A stretch of DNA of 64,000 bases from an uncultured Clostridia bacterium (GTDB lineage: Bacteria; Bacillota; Clostridia; TANB77; CAG-508): assembly GCA_949388605.1 (NCBI GenBank), contig CASKJV010000008.1, forward strand, positions 21,328-85,327. Reading direction: 5' to 3'. The first letter of the stretch is position 1; every line of letters begins with the position of its first letter. A program made the position numbers and the translations under genes. Under the pieces are notes generated by a model that had not been told where the DNA came from, ran no database searches, and was given only the letters and a program-made list of their open reading frames with translations. Positions 1-10,999 of this stretch are shown one piece after another.

Positions 1-160
1 GTATCTCTTTAGGTAATTTTGTTATTTCTCTATTGGTTTCAGTAATAATTATTTTGGAGTCTCTATAAAAAATTAAACATATTACTATAATTATAAATAT
101 TAATAATAATCTAAATATTGACTTTTTTACATTTTTATTTATCTCGATTACTTTTTTCAT
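1..160 (-). CDS. Partial CDS (N-terminus only), membrane-anchored protein MKKVIEINKNVKKSIFRLLLIFIIIVICLIFYRDSK...
   Basis: Open frame running off the left edge; RBS aggaggaaat directly before the ATG (CAT at 158-160). Confidence 0.6.
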   Translation of the reverse strand, partial: MKKVIEINKNVKKSIFRLLLIFIIIVICLIFYRDSKIIITETNREITKLPKEI

Positions 161-370
161 ATTTCCTCCTCAATAATTATATTTATCGATAAACATTTAA
201 ATTTCTCAGTAATTAAACATAATTTTCTAATATTACTATACGAATTTAATATCAAAAAGTAAATAACAATTGTCTTACAAATTAAGGCTATAATTGTAAA
301 ATATTTAGGGATGTCTACTTTACAACATATTTTCTTTTTTATTACATAATTAATAAAATTTTGTATTATA

Positions 371-530
371 GAACAAAAGTGGACGATATGATAATTACAA
401 AATACAAAAATTTACTAAATCGTCCTCGTATTTGTTCGAAGCACCAATTTTGTTGTACAAAATTGTGTGCGAAAATTAGAGAAGCTTTTATTGAGTAGGA
501 AGTGCAGAGTACTTTCCTACTCAATAAAAA
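371..530 (+). repeat. Intergenic repeat element copy A (terminator-associated family)
   Basis: About 160 bp nearly identical to 20913-21072; internal GGACGAT/ATCGTCC inverted repeat and 3' hairpin ATTGAGTAGGAAGT..ACTTTCCTACTCAAT. Confidence 0.85.
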
Positions 531-581
531 AAGCAGTATAATCAAAATTGATTATACTGCTTGTGCACAAATATAGTTTCT

Positions 582-1724
582 CTATATTTTAAATTCAAAT
601 TTCTTTTTATTACTGTATTCAATAAAATTCATTACTACTAGCTTTATAAATGCAATTACTGGAACTCCTAAAAACATTCCTATAACTCCAAAATAACTTC
701 CCCCAACAGTAACTGCGAAAATAACTAATATTGGGCTTAAATTTAATGATGTTCCTAATATTTTTGGATTAATTATATTAGCATCAATTTGTTGTAATAT
801 TACAATAACTATTCCAACTGCAATTGCTTTTGCAAATCCACTTGTGAATATTGTAATTATAATTGTTAATATAACTGCAAATATTGCTCCAAAATATGGA
901 ATGATGTTAAATACTCCAACTAAGAATCCTAGTAATATTCCATATTTTACTTTCATAATAGCTAATGCAATTCCTATAATAAATCCTACTACTATTGCAT
1001 CTATAATTTGTCCCGAAATATAACTAAAGAAAATACTATTAGTTTTTCTTAAATATTTAGCAATTGCATTATTTATTTTCTTAGAAAATGCTACATTTGA
1101 TAAATTTGTAAAAAAGCTTTTTATGTCGTCTCTTTCTAATAACATATATACTGATACTACAATAGTTACAAATATATCAAATATTATGCTTGTAGCACCT
1201 ACTATTCCTTGAATATATGAATTTATATTTTCTAAATCTATCCAACTTACTATTCCTTTTAAAATATCAACTTTTTCAAGTTCTTTTATATAATCATTAA
1301 CTTTAATTTTTGATAAGATTGAATCTTCATCTAGACTATCGAAATATTCTAATGCACTATTATAATAGTTTGGTATATTAGCTACTAAATCTTTCACACT
1401 AGTAATTACATTTGGTATTACAAAATTAATAATTATAAAAATTATTAATATTGCAATTAAATATGTACAAAATACACCTAACCCACGTGCATGCTTATTT
1501 AAAAACCTTATTTTGCACGATTTTATTGAATTTTCTATTCCCTTACATGGAATATATAATATATATGCAACTAATATTGCCATTAAAAATGGTGCTATTA
1601 CACTAAAAAATCCATTAAATATTCCAAAAATAGAAGATACACTACTTATTACTTTATAAACTAATATAATTGCTACTGCAAAGGAAAACCAATACAGCCA
1701 TTTTCTCCATTCCTTTTTATTCAT
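582..1724 (-). CDS. AI-2E family transporter (PerM/YtvI-like membrane protein)
   Basis: Multi-TM protein with the family C-terminal pattern (INPKILGTSLNLSPILVIFAVTVGGSYFGVIGMFLGVPVIA). Confidence 0.9.
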   Translation of the reverse strand: MNKKEWRKWLYWFSFAVAIILVYKVISSVSSIFGIFNGFFSVIAPFLMAILVAYILYIPCKGIENSIKSCKIRFLNKHARGLGVFCTYLIAILIIFIIINFVIPNVITSVKDLVANIPNYYNSALEYFDSLDEDSILSKIKVNDYIKELEKVDILKGIVSWIDLENINSYIQGIVGATSIIFDIFVTIVVSVYMLLERDDIKSFFTNLSNVAFSKKINNAIAKYLRKTNSIFFSYISGQIIDAIVVGFIIGIALAIMKVKYGILLGFLVGVFNIIPYFGAIFAVILTIIITIFTSGFAKAIAVGIVIVILQQIDANIINPKILGTSLNLSPILVIFAVTVGGSYFGVIGMFLGVPVIAFIKLVVMNFIEYSNKKKFEFKI

Positions 1725-1833
1725 AATTTTCTCCTATTAATTAATAATATACAATTCTATTATACATATAATTACCTTTTAAGACAAGCTTTTTAGCAAA
1801 ATTTGCCTAATGCTTTATATTAAAAATTTTGTA

Positions 1834-2196
1834 TTATATAAAAACATTTTTTATATGATTTATAAATTTATTTTTTTTATTTATATACACTTCTATAATA
1901 TCAAATCTTATATTTTTATTTTCTAATGAATTTTTATATACATAGTATTTAGTTGCATTTACTATATGTTTTTGTTTATATTTATTTACACTCTCTACTG
2001 GGTTGCCGAATTTTTTTGACATTCTAGTTTTTACTTCAACAAATATATAATCTGATTCATTTTTGGCAACAATATCTATTTCTCCATTATAAGAAAGAAA
2101 GTTTCTGTTCAGAATCTCATAATTACTATTTTCTAAATATTTACATGCCTCTTCTTCACCAATTTTTCCAATTTCTTTATTATGATAATTATTCAT
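1834..2196 (-). CDS. yraN: YraN family endonuclease-like protein
   Basis: GEEEACKYLE...NGEIDIVAKN...FVEVKTR motif. Confidence 0.9.
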   Translation of the reverse strand: MNNYHNKEIGKIGEEEACKYLENSNYEILNRNFLSYNGEIDIVAKNESDYIFVEVKTRMSKKFGNPVESVNKYKQKHIVNATKYYVYKNSLENKNIRFDIIEVYINKKNKFINHIKNVFI

Positions 2197-2353
2197 ACCA
2201 TTCTATATGATATATTGATAATTAAAATATATCATAAACTCCTTATATAATATATTTAGGCTTTTAATAAGGTTTTACCTATAAACCTTTAAGTTTATAT
2301 TCCTAAAGTCAATTTATTTATCACAATTTATCTTTTTAAGCAACCTTATACAA

Positions 2354-3217
2354 TTAATCTTTAATTTTGTAAACACCCATTTCTTGGGTAACAATATTCT
2401 CCAATTCCATTTTTAATAGTAATTCCAAAATTTCCTTAATAGAATAATTAGTACTTGTTAATAATTGATCTATTGTACTTTCTCCTTTCTCTAATAAATT
2501 ATAGATTTTCTTATATTCCTTTTTTATAATTATTTTATTTACATCTTTTTTACACTTTCTATTCATAAACTGTGGATAATTTACTAAGATATCTTCTATT
2601 GAAGTAGTTAATATTGCTCCTTCTTTTATTATTTTATTAACTCCTACACCATATACACTGTCTATTCTTCCAGGTATTGCAAACACTAATTTTTCTTGTT
2701 CTCTTGCATATCTTACTGTAATAGATGTTCCACTTCTATATCCAGCCTCAATTACCAAAACCCCTTCTGAAATAGCAGATACAATTCTATTTCTTAATGG
2801 AAAATGTTCTTTAGTTGCTAATAAATTATTCTCATATTCAGTTAATACTAAACCATCATTTTTAATTATTCTTTCAAATAAATTATAATTCTCTGGTGGA
2901 AATATCTTTTCAAGTCCACCCCCTAAAACAGCTATTGTTTTTCCACTATAATCTAATGCTGTTTGATGAGCCATTGCATCTGTTCCAATTGCCATTCCAC
3001 TAACAATAGGTATATTTCTTAAAACTAATTCCTTTGAAAACAATTTACAGTTTTTTATTCCATATTTTGTTATATTTCTAGTTCCTATTACTGCAAAAGA
3101 ATCCTCATACAATAATTTTATATTTCCCATAAAATATAATTGTTCTGGAGACTTATTTATATTTTTTAGCTTATTAGGAAATTCACTTTTTTCTAATTTA
3201 CAAATTTTATATTTCAT
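2354..3217 (-). CDS. dprA: DNA processing protein DprA
   Basis: IGTRNITKYG, SGMAIGTDAMAHQTAL, IPGRIDSVYGVGVNKII motifs. Confidence 0.93.
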   Translation of the reverse strand: MKYKICKLEKSEFPNKLKNINKSPEQLYFMGNIKLLYEDSFAVIGTRNITKYGIKNCKLFSKELVLRNIPIVSGMAIGTDAMAHQTALDYSGKTIAVLGGGLEKIFPPENYNLFERIIKNDGLVLTEYENNLLATKEHFPLRNRIVSAISEGVLVIEAGYRSGTSITVRYAREQEKLVFAIPGRIDSVYGVGVNKIIKEGAILTTSIEDILVNYPQFMNRKCKKDVNKIIIKKEYKKIYNLLEKGESTIDQLLTSTNYSIKEILELLLKMELENIVTQEMGVYKIKD

Positions 3218-3242
3218 TCATTTTATCCTTTATTTATAATAA

Positions 3243-4766
3243 TTATCTATCTAATATTCTATACTGAATTGCTTCTAAAACATGATTTAATTTAATATTA
3301 TTTTCCTTATCTAAATCTGCTATTGTTCTAGCTACTTTTAAAATTTTAGAATATGCTCTATTTGATAATTTTAATTTTTGTAAATATTCTTCTATCACTT
3401 TAAATGTTTTATCTTCTATTTCACAATATTTTTCTATCATATTTGCTGTTAATTCTGCATTAGAATATATTAAATCATCCTTATATCTATCTAATTGTAA
3501 TTTTCTAGCATAATTCACTCTTTCTTTAATGTCTTTAGATTTTTCTGTTTTTCTATCTCTTAATTTTGTATATTCTACTGAGTTAACCTGTATTTGTAAA
3601 TCAAATCTATCTATCATAGGTCCACTTAATTTTGATCTATAATTTAATCTTTGCTTTTCTGAACATACGCATTCTTTTATCTTACTTCCATAATACCCAC
3701 ATGGACAAGGATTCATACTAGCTATAATCATAAAATTACAAGGATAAGAAACACTTATACCTACTCTTGTTATATTAACTACTTTATCTTCCATAGGTAT
3801 TCTTAAAACTTCTAATGTACTTTTATTAAATTCTAATAATTCATCTAAAAACAATACCCCTAAATGAGCTAAGCTAACTTCTCCTGGTTTAGGAATTCTT
3901 CCACCACCAATTAAAGCTCGCTCAGATATTGTATGATGTGGTGCTCTAAAAGGCCTTTGTGTAATTAATGTTTGGTTTTTTAAATTTCCTGCTATACTAT
4001 GAATTTTGGTAATTTCTAAAGATTCTTCAAAACTCAAATCTGGTAAAATAGTTGGAAAACGTTTTGCCATCATCGTTTTACCTGAGCCTGGACTTCCAAA
4101 CATTAGACAATTATGGCCTCCTGCTGCTGCAATTTCTAACGCTCTTTTGACTATTTCATGTCCTTTTACATCTGAATAATCTATAATATTTTCCTCTACA
4201 TTTTCAAAAACATCTTGTATATTAATTTCTTCTTTTTTTATTTCTTTCTTTTTATTTAAATATTCAATCAATTCTTTTAAATTTGAAATACCTATAGCTA
4301 CCACGCCATCTATTATTGATGCCTCCTGTACATTTTCTTTTGGAAGGATTATTCTTTTTATCCCTTTTTTCTTTGCTTCAATACAAATTGGCAAAACACC
4401 ATTTATTTTATTTAATCTGCCATTTAAGGATAATTCCCCAATAAAAATAGTATCTTCTAATAATATTTGATGTATTATTTCCATAGATTTTAAAATTCCT
4501 ACTGCAATTGCTAAATCTAATGAAGCTCCTGCCTTTCTTATATTTGCTGGTGATAAATTTATAATATATTTTCTGCTTAATAATTCAATTCCACAATTTT
4601 TTATTGCTGTTCTTACTCTTTCTTTAGACTCTTTTATATTTGTATCTGGTAAACCTACAATTTCAAAGCATGGCATTCCAGAAGAAATATCTACTTCTAC
4701 ATTAATTAAAATTCCATCTAATCCTTGCAAGTACATGCTTTTTACGAATGATAACAAACACATCAC
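3243..4766 (-). CDS. yifB: YifB/ComM family Mg chelatase-like AAA ATPase
   Basis: GSPGSGKTMMAKRFPTILP, RAPHHTIS, NPCPCGYYG motifs. Confidence 0.94.
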   Translation of the reverse strand: MMCLLSFVKSMYLQGLDGILINVEVDISSGMPCFEIVGLPDTNIKESKERVRTAIKNCGIELLSRKYIINLSPANIRKAGASLDLAIAVGILKSMEIIHQILLEDTIFIGELSLNGRLNKINGVLPICIEAKKKGIKRIILPKENVQEASIIDGVVAIGISNLKELIEYLNKKKEIKKEEINIQDVFENVEENIIDYSDVKGHEIVKRALEIAAAGGHNCLMFGSPGSGKTMMAKRFPTILPDLSFEESLEITKIHSIAGNLKNQTLITQRPFRAPHHTISERALIGGGRIPKPGEVSLAHLGVLFLDELLEFNKSTLEVLRIPMEDKVVNITRVGISVSYPCNFMIIASMNPCPCGYYGSKIKECVCSEKQRLNYRSKLSGPMIDRFDLQIQVNSVEYTKLRDRKTEKSKDIKERVNYARKLQLDRYKDDLIYSNAELTANMIEKYCEIEDKTFKVIEEYLQKLKLSNRAYSKILKVARTIADLDKENNIKLNHVLEAIQYRILDR

Positions 4767-4954
4767 TCCTTTTTATTTAATTTTAAATTTTATTTGGAAA
4801 AATTTGAGCGGATGCTCATGAAATAATTTTTAGTATAATACAATAGTAAATTAAATTTGTCAATATATAAAATGTAAAAACTCATAATGTATTAACATTA
4901 TGAGTTTTCTTTTCTTCATTTTACTAATAATGAGATGTTTAAAATATTATAACA

Positions 4955-5368
4955 TTATTTTAATAATGCTTCACCTGCAGTAATTCCAAGTTCTTTACAA
5001 AGCGCTGCGAATTTGTTTCCATCCAGTTCTTTAATTATCTCTTCCATTTTCCAATCTCGAATGTAATCGAGTTTTAATTTCTGTACTTTACCATCGGGAT
5101 AAGACATGAGTTCTCCTGGCTTAAAGTATTTTCTATATGACTTCCAACCTTCAAAACATTTTCCCCGACCAGGTTCTTTCTTCATACGATTTCGGATTTT
5201 TTCTTCGATAATTTGGGGGGCTTCTGACTCATCACATATAGTCTCTACCCATCCATATGAAAGAATTGGAACTCTTTGATATTCTTTCCGTTTCCACCAA
5301 TGTTTCTTTTTTTTTAACATAGTAAATCCTTCCATTACAAAAATTTGACTTGCTTTTACTAATGCCAT
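4955..5368 (-). CDS. Hypothetical protein (MALVKASQIFVMEGFTMLKKKKHWW...)
   Basis: ORF; start trimmed from the track to the ATG preceded by GGAGGAATCAATAT. Confidence 0.6.
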   Translation of the reverse strand: MALVKASQIFVMEGFTMLKKKKHWWKRKEYQRVPILSYGWVETICDESEAPQIIEEKIRNRMKKEPGRGKCFEGWKSYRKYFKPGELMSYPDGKVQKLKLDYIRDWKMEEIIKELDGNKFAALCKELGITAGEALLK

Positions 5369-5855
5369 ATATTGATTCCTCCTTACGTGTTGACTATATA
5401 ATTTTAGATTACTATATAGTATGAAAAATTTTATAAGAATTACCTTGTAAATCATAACATATTTATGTAAACATGTCAATTTTCACAATATTCCTATAGT
5501 GGCAATCTCTCTGGAAAATTTATGAAATGAGGGATGTTCACGTTGCCTTTGATATATGGGCAAGAAGTGAAAGAGGCGCATTTTATAGATTTAGAATTTG
5601 TATGAAATTTAGCTTGAACGAGCATATTTTTGCATTTTTCATATTGTATTACTGCAAGTCTAAATAAGAAATCTATTATTATATTTATATTAACTAATAT
5701 ATTTTTTGAAACTAATTTATTATCTATTTGGTATAATATAATTATTTTAATAATCTACCTACAAATTAAAATTTTATTGTTTTACAACTCTTCTAAGTTT
5801 ATTATCCTAATACTTAAAAAAAGAACTCTAAGGAAAATCCTTAAAGTTCATATTT

Positions 5856-6830
5856 TTATTCATATACATAACATTCTAAGCTTCTTCTACCAAAGCTAAT
5901 TGCTGATGAATGAGAACCCATATAAATATCTATTCTATTATTAGATATTGCTCCTCCTCTATCTTCTACAACAAACCACCCACCGTTTGGTTTATTTGCT
6001 AATGCTGGCACATAAATAACTGTTCCTATTGGGTATCCACTTCCAGCAGCTACAGTATGCCATTCTTTAGCATGAGCGCCAGAACTTGTAATTCCGTTAG
6101 TTTTACCAGTACATTTTGCACATGAACAATAAGCAGAAGTATTCATTTTAACAACTTTTGGTGTCATTCCTTCAACACTAGCTGATAATGTTTCTGGAGA
6201 AACTACAGTTCTATTTCCACCTGATCTTGAAGTAATTTTTGTTGATATTTGAATAATCTTCTCTACTGGCTCTCTTATAATTGTTTCTGCAATTACATTT
6301 CTTTCTATTTCAACTTCATCTTGGTATTTTGCTTTATATTTAATTTCTTTTAATCCATTAACACCTTCTTGAAGAACTTTATCGTTAGTTTCAGTTCCTT
6401 CTTTTGAGACGTCTTTGGTTATTGTTTCATAAGGTATTTCAACTTGCTCTACGATTATTTTTTCAGTTACTGTTACATATTTTCCTAATATTTCTTCAGT
6501 AGTAACACTTTCAACTTGCTCAGAAACAACACTTTTCTCTTCTGTTATTTTAGAAATAGTAATTGTTTTTGTTAAATCAATATTTGAATTAATATCAGGA
6601 TAAACTATCTCATCTGGTAATATTATAGTGTGATTTTCTGCTAATATATCTGCTATTTTAATATTTGATGTCATAACAGTAGTTTCATAGCCTTCTGGAA
6701 AAACTATAGTTACATAGTTTACTTCTGACTTTGAAGCTTTAACTCCTATTGTAAGTATACAGATTAAAATAATGCTTATAAAAACAATTTTTCTAATTAT
6801 CCTTATAGATAATTTTTCATCTGTTTTCAT
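5856..6830 (-). CDS. G5 and 3D domain-containing cell wall protein (YabE/YuiC-like)
   Basis: G5-like region then MNTSAYCSCAKCTGKTNG...GTVIYVPALANKPNGGWFVVEDRGGAISNNRIDIYMGSH (3D domain). Confidence 0.9.
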   Translation of the reverse strand: MKTDEKLSIRIIRKIVFISIILICILTIGVKASKSEVNYVTIVFPEGYETTVMTSNIKIADILAENHTIILPDEIVYPDINSNIDLTKTITISKITEEKSVVSEQVESVTTEEILGKYVTVTEKIIVEQVEIPYETITKDVSKEGTETNDKVLQEGVNGLKEIKYKAKYQDEVEIERNVIAETIIREPVEKIIQISTKITSRSGGNRTVVSPETLSASVEGMTPKVVKMNTSAYCSCAKCTGKTNGITSSGAHAKEWHTVAAGSGYPIGTVIYVPALANKPNGGWFVVEDRGGAISNNRIDIYMGSHSSAISFGRRSLECYVYE

Positions 6831-6907
6831 AAATTTGCCCCCTTAATTTGCGTTATCATTATATAATTAATTTATATGTTTGTCAATCTTAAAAGATGAC
6901 AAGACTG

Positions 6908-6970
6908 TCCAAAAAAAGAATACAAAAAACCTTAGTCTTTTTTTTGACTAAGGTTTTTTGTATTCTTTTA
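6908..6970. terminator. Strong bidirectional hairpin AAAGAATACAAAAAACCTTAGTC/GACTAAGGTTTTTTGTATTCTTT
   Basis: Long near-perfect inverted repeat with short T-rich loop. Confidence 0.7.
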
Positions 6971-7069
6971 TTCCTAAATTTATAGGGAATAAATATAATT
7001 TTACAATTGTATGAAATTATTTTATTTGATAAATATACTACAAAAATACTAATAATAATCGTTTATTAA

Positions 7070-7924
7070 TTAAAAATATTTTACTTTTGAATATTTATAC
7101 ATTGTTTTGCTTTTATCCTTATGATCTACTCTAATCTTATTTTTAGAAATAAGCAAATAATTTAAAGTTTCTCCTGTATCATTCCAACAGACATCTACAT
7201 ACTTGATTACATTATTAACTTTTACTTTATTCCAAGAATGTGATTGCCATCCAGTATTTGTTTTTACAATTCCAACTACATATTGGGCATTTAATCCCAC
7301 TGTCTTACAAATTGCACAAAATTCATATGCATAACCTGAACATACTGTATTTCCAAACAAAGCTGCTGATAGAGTATTTTTCTTGTGTTTATAATCGTAT
7401 TTAACAGTATCAGATATATATTTATTAATCTTCTTTACAGCATTTACTTCTGTGGTTTTTTTCGTAAGTTTCAACTGGTTAATAATTCTCTTTATCTTTT
7501 TTTCATTTAATTTACTGTTATCTAATGTTGCAGCAATTTTCTTCATCTGTACCATTTGACCTGTGACTTTCGTTTTTTTCTTATCGTATATTGGACATAT
7601 ACCAGAAAGATATGAAGTTGCATCAGAATAATGGCATTCTGGTAAAATATGGGGATTATACATAATCATTCGCATTTCATATACTGTCATTTCTATTTCG
7701 GTGACTATGCCCTTCCGTACACCTTTATTATATAATTCCAATATCTGATTCCAAAAAACTTCTTGAGAATTTGTTAATTTATATTGCGTCTCATAAATGT
7801 TATTCATTGTTAACATTTTATTCTTTGCTTTTGCATCTATAATATCTGGATCAATTTCAAATATTATACCAATTAGTATTAGTAAAAATAATGTACGAGT
7901 TATTATCTTTCTTAATAAATTCAT
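7070..7924 (-). CDS. Secreted transglutaminase-like domain protein
   Basis: Signal peptide; GNTVCSGYAYEF...HSWNKVKVNNVIKYVDVCWND (Cys-His-Asp transglutaminase core). Confidence 0.8.
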   Translation of the reverse strand: MNLLRKIITRTLFLLILIGIIFEIDPDIIDAKAKNKMLTMNNIYETQYKLTNSQEVFWNQILELYNKGVRKGIVTEIEMTVYEMRMIMYNPHILPECHYSDATSYLSGICPIYDKKKTKVTGQMVQMKKIAATLDNSKLNEKKIKRIINQLKLTKKTTEVNAVKKINKYISDTVKYDYKHKKNTLSAALFGNTVCSGYAYEFCAICKTVGLNAQYVVGIVKTNTGWQSHSWNKVKVNNVIKYVDVCWNDTGETLNYLLISKNKIRVDHKDKSKTMYKYSKVKYF

Positions 7925-8085
7925 GAATTTGTCCTCCTCTTTCGAATTACAATATTACAATTATAAAATTATCAATGTGCAATTTTTATATAAATTTAAT
8001 TATAACAGACTTACATAATTTTTCAAGTATTATATATAAATATCCAATATTCTAGATTGTTTTTAGAATATTGGATATAATTAGA

Positions 8086-8982
8086 CTATCTTAAATTTTC
8101 TAAGGCTTCAATTCTTTCTTGTGTTGATGGATGAGTTGAAAATAAATTACTTTTTTCTTTTCTTTTATTTTTAAAAGGAGTAACTATATACATATAAGCA
8201 TTACTATCACTTGCATTTTCCATCTGTGTTTCATCTCCACTAATTTTTTTCAGAGCAGATATTAATCCATTTGGATTTCTTGTAAAAGATATTGCCGTTG
8301 CATCTGCTAAAAATTCTCTTCTTCTTGATACAGCAAGTTGTATTAATTGTGATACTATAGGAGATATTATTAAAAATATTAATCCAACAATTAAAATTAT
8401 TGCTTGTGCTGAATTATTATCTTTATCATCTCTACTATTTCTACGTCCCCTAAATGCCATTCTAGCAAACATATCAGAAAGCATAATAACAAATCCTACC
8501 ATTACACTTATAACTGCACTTAATCTAATATCATAATTTTTTATATGTGCAAGTTCGTGTGCAACAACTCCTTCAAGTTCATAATAATCCAATTTCTCAA
8601 TTAAACCTCTAGTTACACATATTACAGCATTTTCTGGATTTCTCCCTGTAGCAAATGCATTTGGTTGCATAGAGTCTACTACATATAATCTTGGCTTTAT
8701 TGTTAATCCTGATGCAAACATTAAATCATCCAAAATATTTGTTAATTGTAGATCTTCTTCTTTAGTAGCTGGTCTTGCTTTTACTGATGCAAGTACTATT
8801 TTGTCGCAATTATAATATGTAGTAATTGTAGAAATAATTGAAAATATTAATGCTATTATTAAAGCATATTCACTATATCCAAAAGAATAGCATAAAAAAT
8901 ATATAATTAATGTTATCATTGTCATAAACATTAGTACTATTATTCCTGTTTTTATTTTATTCTTTTTTATATCATCATACAT
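8086..8982 (-). CDS. htpX: HtpX-like M48 zinc metalloprotease
   Basis: VVAHELAHIKNYD HExxH motif, N-terminal TMs, AVSRRREFLADATA. Confidence 0.92.
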   Translation of the reverse strand: MYDDIKKNKIKTGIIVLMFMTMITLIIYFLCYSFGYSEYALIIALIFSIISTITTYYNCDKIVLASVKARPATKEEDLQLTNILDDLMFASGLTIKPRLYVVDSMQPNAFATGRNPENAVICVTRGLIEKLDYYELEGVVAHELAHIKNYDIRLSAVISVMVGFVIMLSDMFARMAFRGRRNSRDDKDNNSAQAIILIVGLIFLIISPIVSQLIQLAVSRRREFLADATAISFTRNPNGLISALKKISGDETQMENASDSNAYMYIVTPFKNKRKEKSNLFSTHPSTQERIEALENLR

Positions 8983-9105
8983 ATTCTACACCTCCTATCT
9001 TTTTTATTATATGTTATTTCTTATATAGTATATCTTAATAAAATACGCTATTCAATAGAATAGCGTATTTTATTTAAGATATTTATAATGCATAATAATT
9101 AGTCA

Positions 9106-9717
9106 TTATTTGCTGAAATCTACTTTTACATTTTGTCTTGCTTCTTCAGATGTTGTTTTGAATAATTCTGCTGGTGTAAAATTAAACATTCCTGCTATTA
9201 TACTTGTTGGAAATATTCTCAATTTTGTGTTATATATTGTAACACTATCATTATAAAATTGTCTTGAATAAGAAATTTTATTTTCTGTACTTCTTAGTTC
9301 TTCTTGTAATTGTGTAAAATTTTGGTTAGCTTTTAAGTCTGGATAATTTTCAGTAACAGACATAATTGTTTTTAAAGTGCCTGATAATTGATTATCCAAT
9401 TCTGCTTTTTCTGCTACTGTTCCTGCTGATGCCCAAGATGTTCTAAGTTCAGTAACTTTAGTTAAAACTGCTTCTTCATGTTGCATATATCCTTTTACTG
9501 CTTCAACTAAATTTGGAATAAGATCAAATCTTCTTTGTAGTTGAACTTCTATTTGACTCCAAGCATTTTCTGTTTTCATTTTTGCTTGAACTAAACCATT
9601 ATACATTGCAATAATTGCAAATATTATTACAACAATAATTATTATTAACCAAATCATATTTTGTTCCTCCATTATTAAATTATAAATAATTATATCAATA
9701 TAATTATTTTTTTGCAA
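9106..9717 (-). CDS. lemA: LemA family protein
   Basis: AWSQIEVQLQRRFDLIPNLVEAVKGYMQHE...YPDLKANQNF; likely starts at the internal MIWLIIIIVV. Confidence 0.9.
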   Translation of the reverse strand: MQKNNYIDIIIYNLIMEEQNMIWLIIIIVVIIFAIIAMYNGLVQAKMKTENAWSQIEVQLQRRFDLIPNLVEAVKGYMQHEEAVLTKVTELRTSWASAGTVAEKAELDNQLSGTLKTIMSVTENYPDLKANQNFTQLQEELRSTENKISYSRQFYNDSVTIYNTKLRIFPTSIIAGMFNFTPAELFKTTSEEARQNVKVDFSK

Positions 9718-9982
9718 TATTTTTAAAACAAAAGTTAAGTTCGAACACTTTTTTAAATTAAGTTACTAATCATGCTTTTTTCAAAAATAGTTTTTTTCTT
9801 TAATTTTTTTTATAAAATTGTAAAACAAACTAGCTCTAATTAATCTAATTCTGAAAATGTTCATTCTTGTTTATCTTTTTCAATACTGGAAAGCTTAAGG
9901 AACTTTCCTCATATAATATAAAATGAAGAGATAACCTCTTTAAAAGTTATCTCTTCAGGGATTTTATTTATTTAAGAAAATA

Positions 9983-10852
9983 TTATATACCTTTCATTTT
10001 TATATATTTGTTGTAGCTAATATAAGCTATTGCAACTAATATAATTGCTGGTATTATTAATATTTTAGCACCTGTTGCAGGTAAATTTCTATTAGATAAA
10101 GTATTATCTGTTTGATTTACATTTCTTGCAACATTGGTATTCGCATTTTTATTTGCTGTATTTGTATTTCTATTTTCATTTTTGGCAGTATTATTTGAAG
10201 ATACATTTTGGTTATTTTCATTTGCTACATTATTATAATCAGTTTTATTTTCATTATTATCTGGAGTATTGCTTCCAGTTTCTTTAACTGTTAAATTAAC
10301 ATTTTTAGTAATTTCTTCTGATCTATCAGCGCCTGCTGTTATAACAAACATTGAATAACTAATAGCATTTTCTATGTCTCCAATTGTTGCATTAGATTTT
10401 ACTTTAAATTTCATAGTTAATAAGTCAGTATCTTGTGTTAGTCCTTTATTAAAATCTATAATAAGTCTAACATCATTGTCAGTTGCTGGAGAACCGTTAA
10501 ATCCTACATAAGCTGAACTTGTTGACATATTATCTTTTGAAACATTTGTTAAATCTTCAACTGGTAAAACTTCATCTCCAATGTTTACAGTATTATCATC
10601 GTTTTTAACTATACTATCATAATTTATTGTTTCAATAACATCTTTATTATAATTGATATATCCATCTATACTTGTAACTTTTTTATTACTGTCAACATCT
10701 TTTAATGAAAGTATAACTTCTACTGTATCTCCTCTATTTAATGTAGAGTTTGAAACTGTAACTCCTATTGTTGTTTCGACTGCTGCATATACACTTGTGC
10801 ATATTAATGCAATTACGATAAAAATTTGTAAAAAAATCAATTTATTTTTCAT
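9983..10852 (-). CDS. Cohesin-like domain protein with LPxTG sorting signal
   Basis: Signal peptide, cohesin-like fold pattern (IGVTVSNSTLNRGDTVEVILSLKDV..IDGYINYNKDVIE), Asn-rich linker, C-terminal LPATG + TM + positive tail. Confidence 0.75.
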   Translation of the reverse strand: MKNKLIFLQIFIVIALICTSVYAAVETTIGVTVSNSTLNRGDTVEVILSLKDVDSNKKVTSIDGYINYNKDVIETINYDSIVKNDDNTVNIGDEVLPVEDLTNVSKDNMSTSSAYVGFNGSPATDNDVRLIIDFNKGLTQDTDLLTMKFKVKSNATIGDIENAISYSMFVITAGADRSEEITKNVNLTVKETGSNTPDNNENKTDYNNVANENNQNVSSNNTAKNENRNTNTANKNANTNVARNVNQTDNTLSNRNLPATGAKILIIPAIILVAIAYISYNKYIKMKGI

Positions 10853-10917
10853 ATCATCAATCTCCTCTTTTGCTTATACACCATAAGAATACCATTTATA
10901 CTAAAAAATTGCAATAC

Positions 10918-10968
10918 CTTTTTTATTTTTTATCTAAGATGACATTTTTTGTCATCTTAGATAAGTAT
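10918..10968. terminator. Hairpin ATCTAAGATGACA/TGTCATCTTAGAT
   Basis: Perfect inverted repeat between two - strand genes. Confidence 0.6.
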
Positions 10969-10999
10969 ATTTTCTCTTTTTAATATTCAAATATTCAGA

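Noticed and set aside
5630-5899. 89-aa + strand ORF
   Set aside because: AT-rich low-complexity hydrophobic translation overlapping the convergent 3D-domain gene terminator region
6895-6972. IS/MITE end suggested by 'gactgtccaaaaaaag'
   Set aside because: The inverted repeat is fully explained as a bidirectional terminator; no target duplication or transposase
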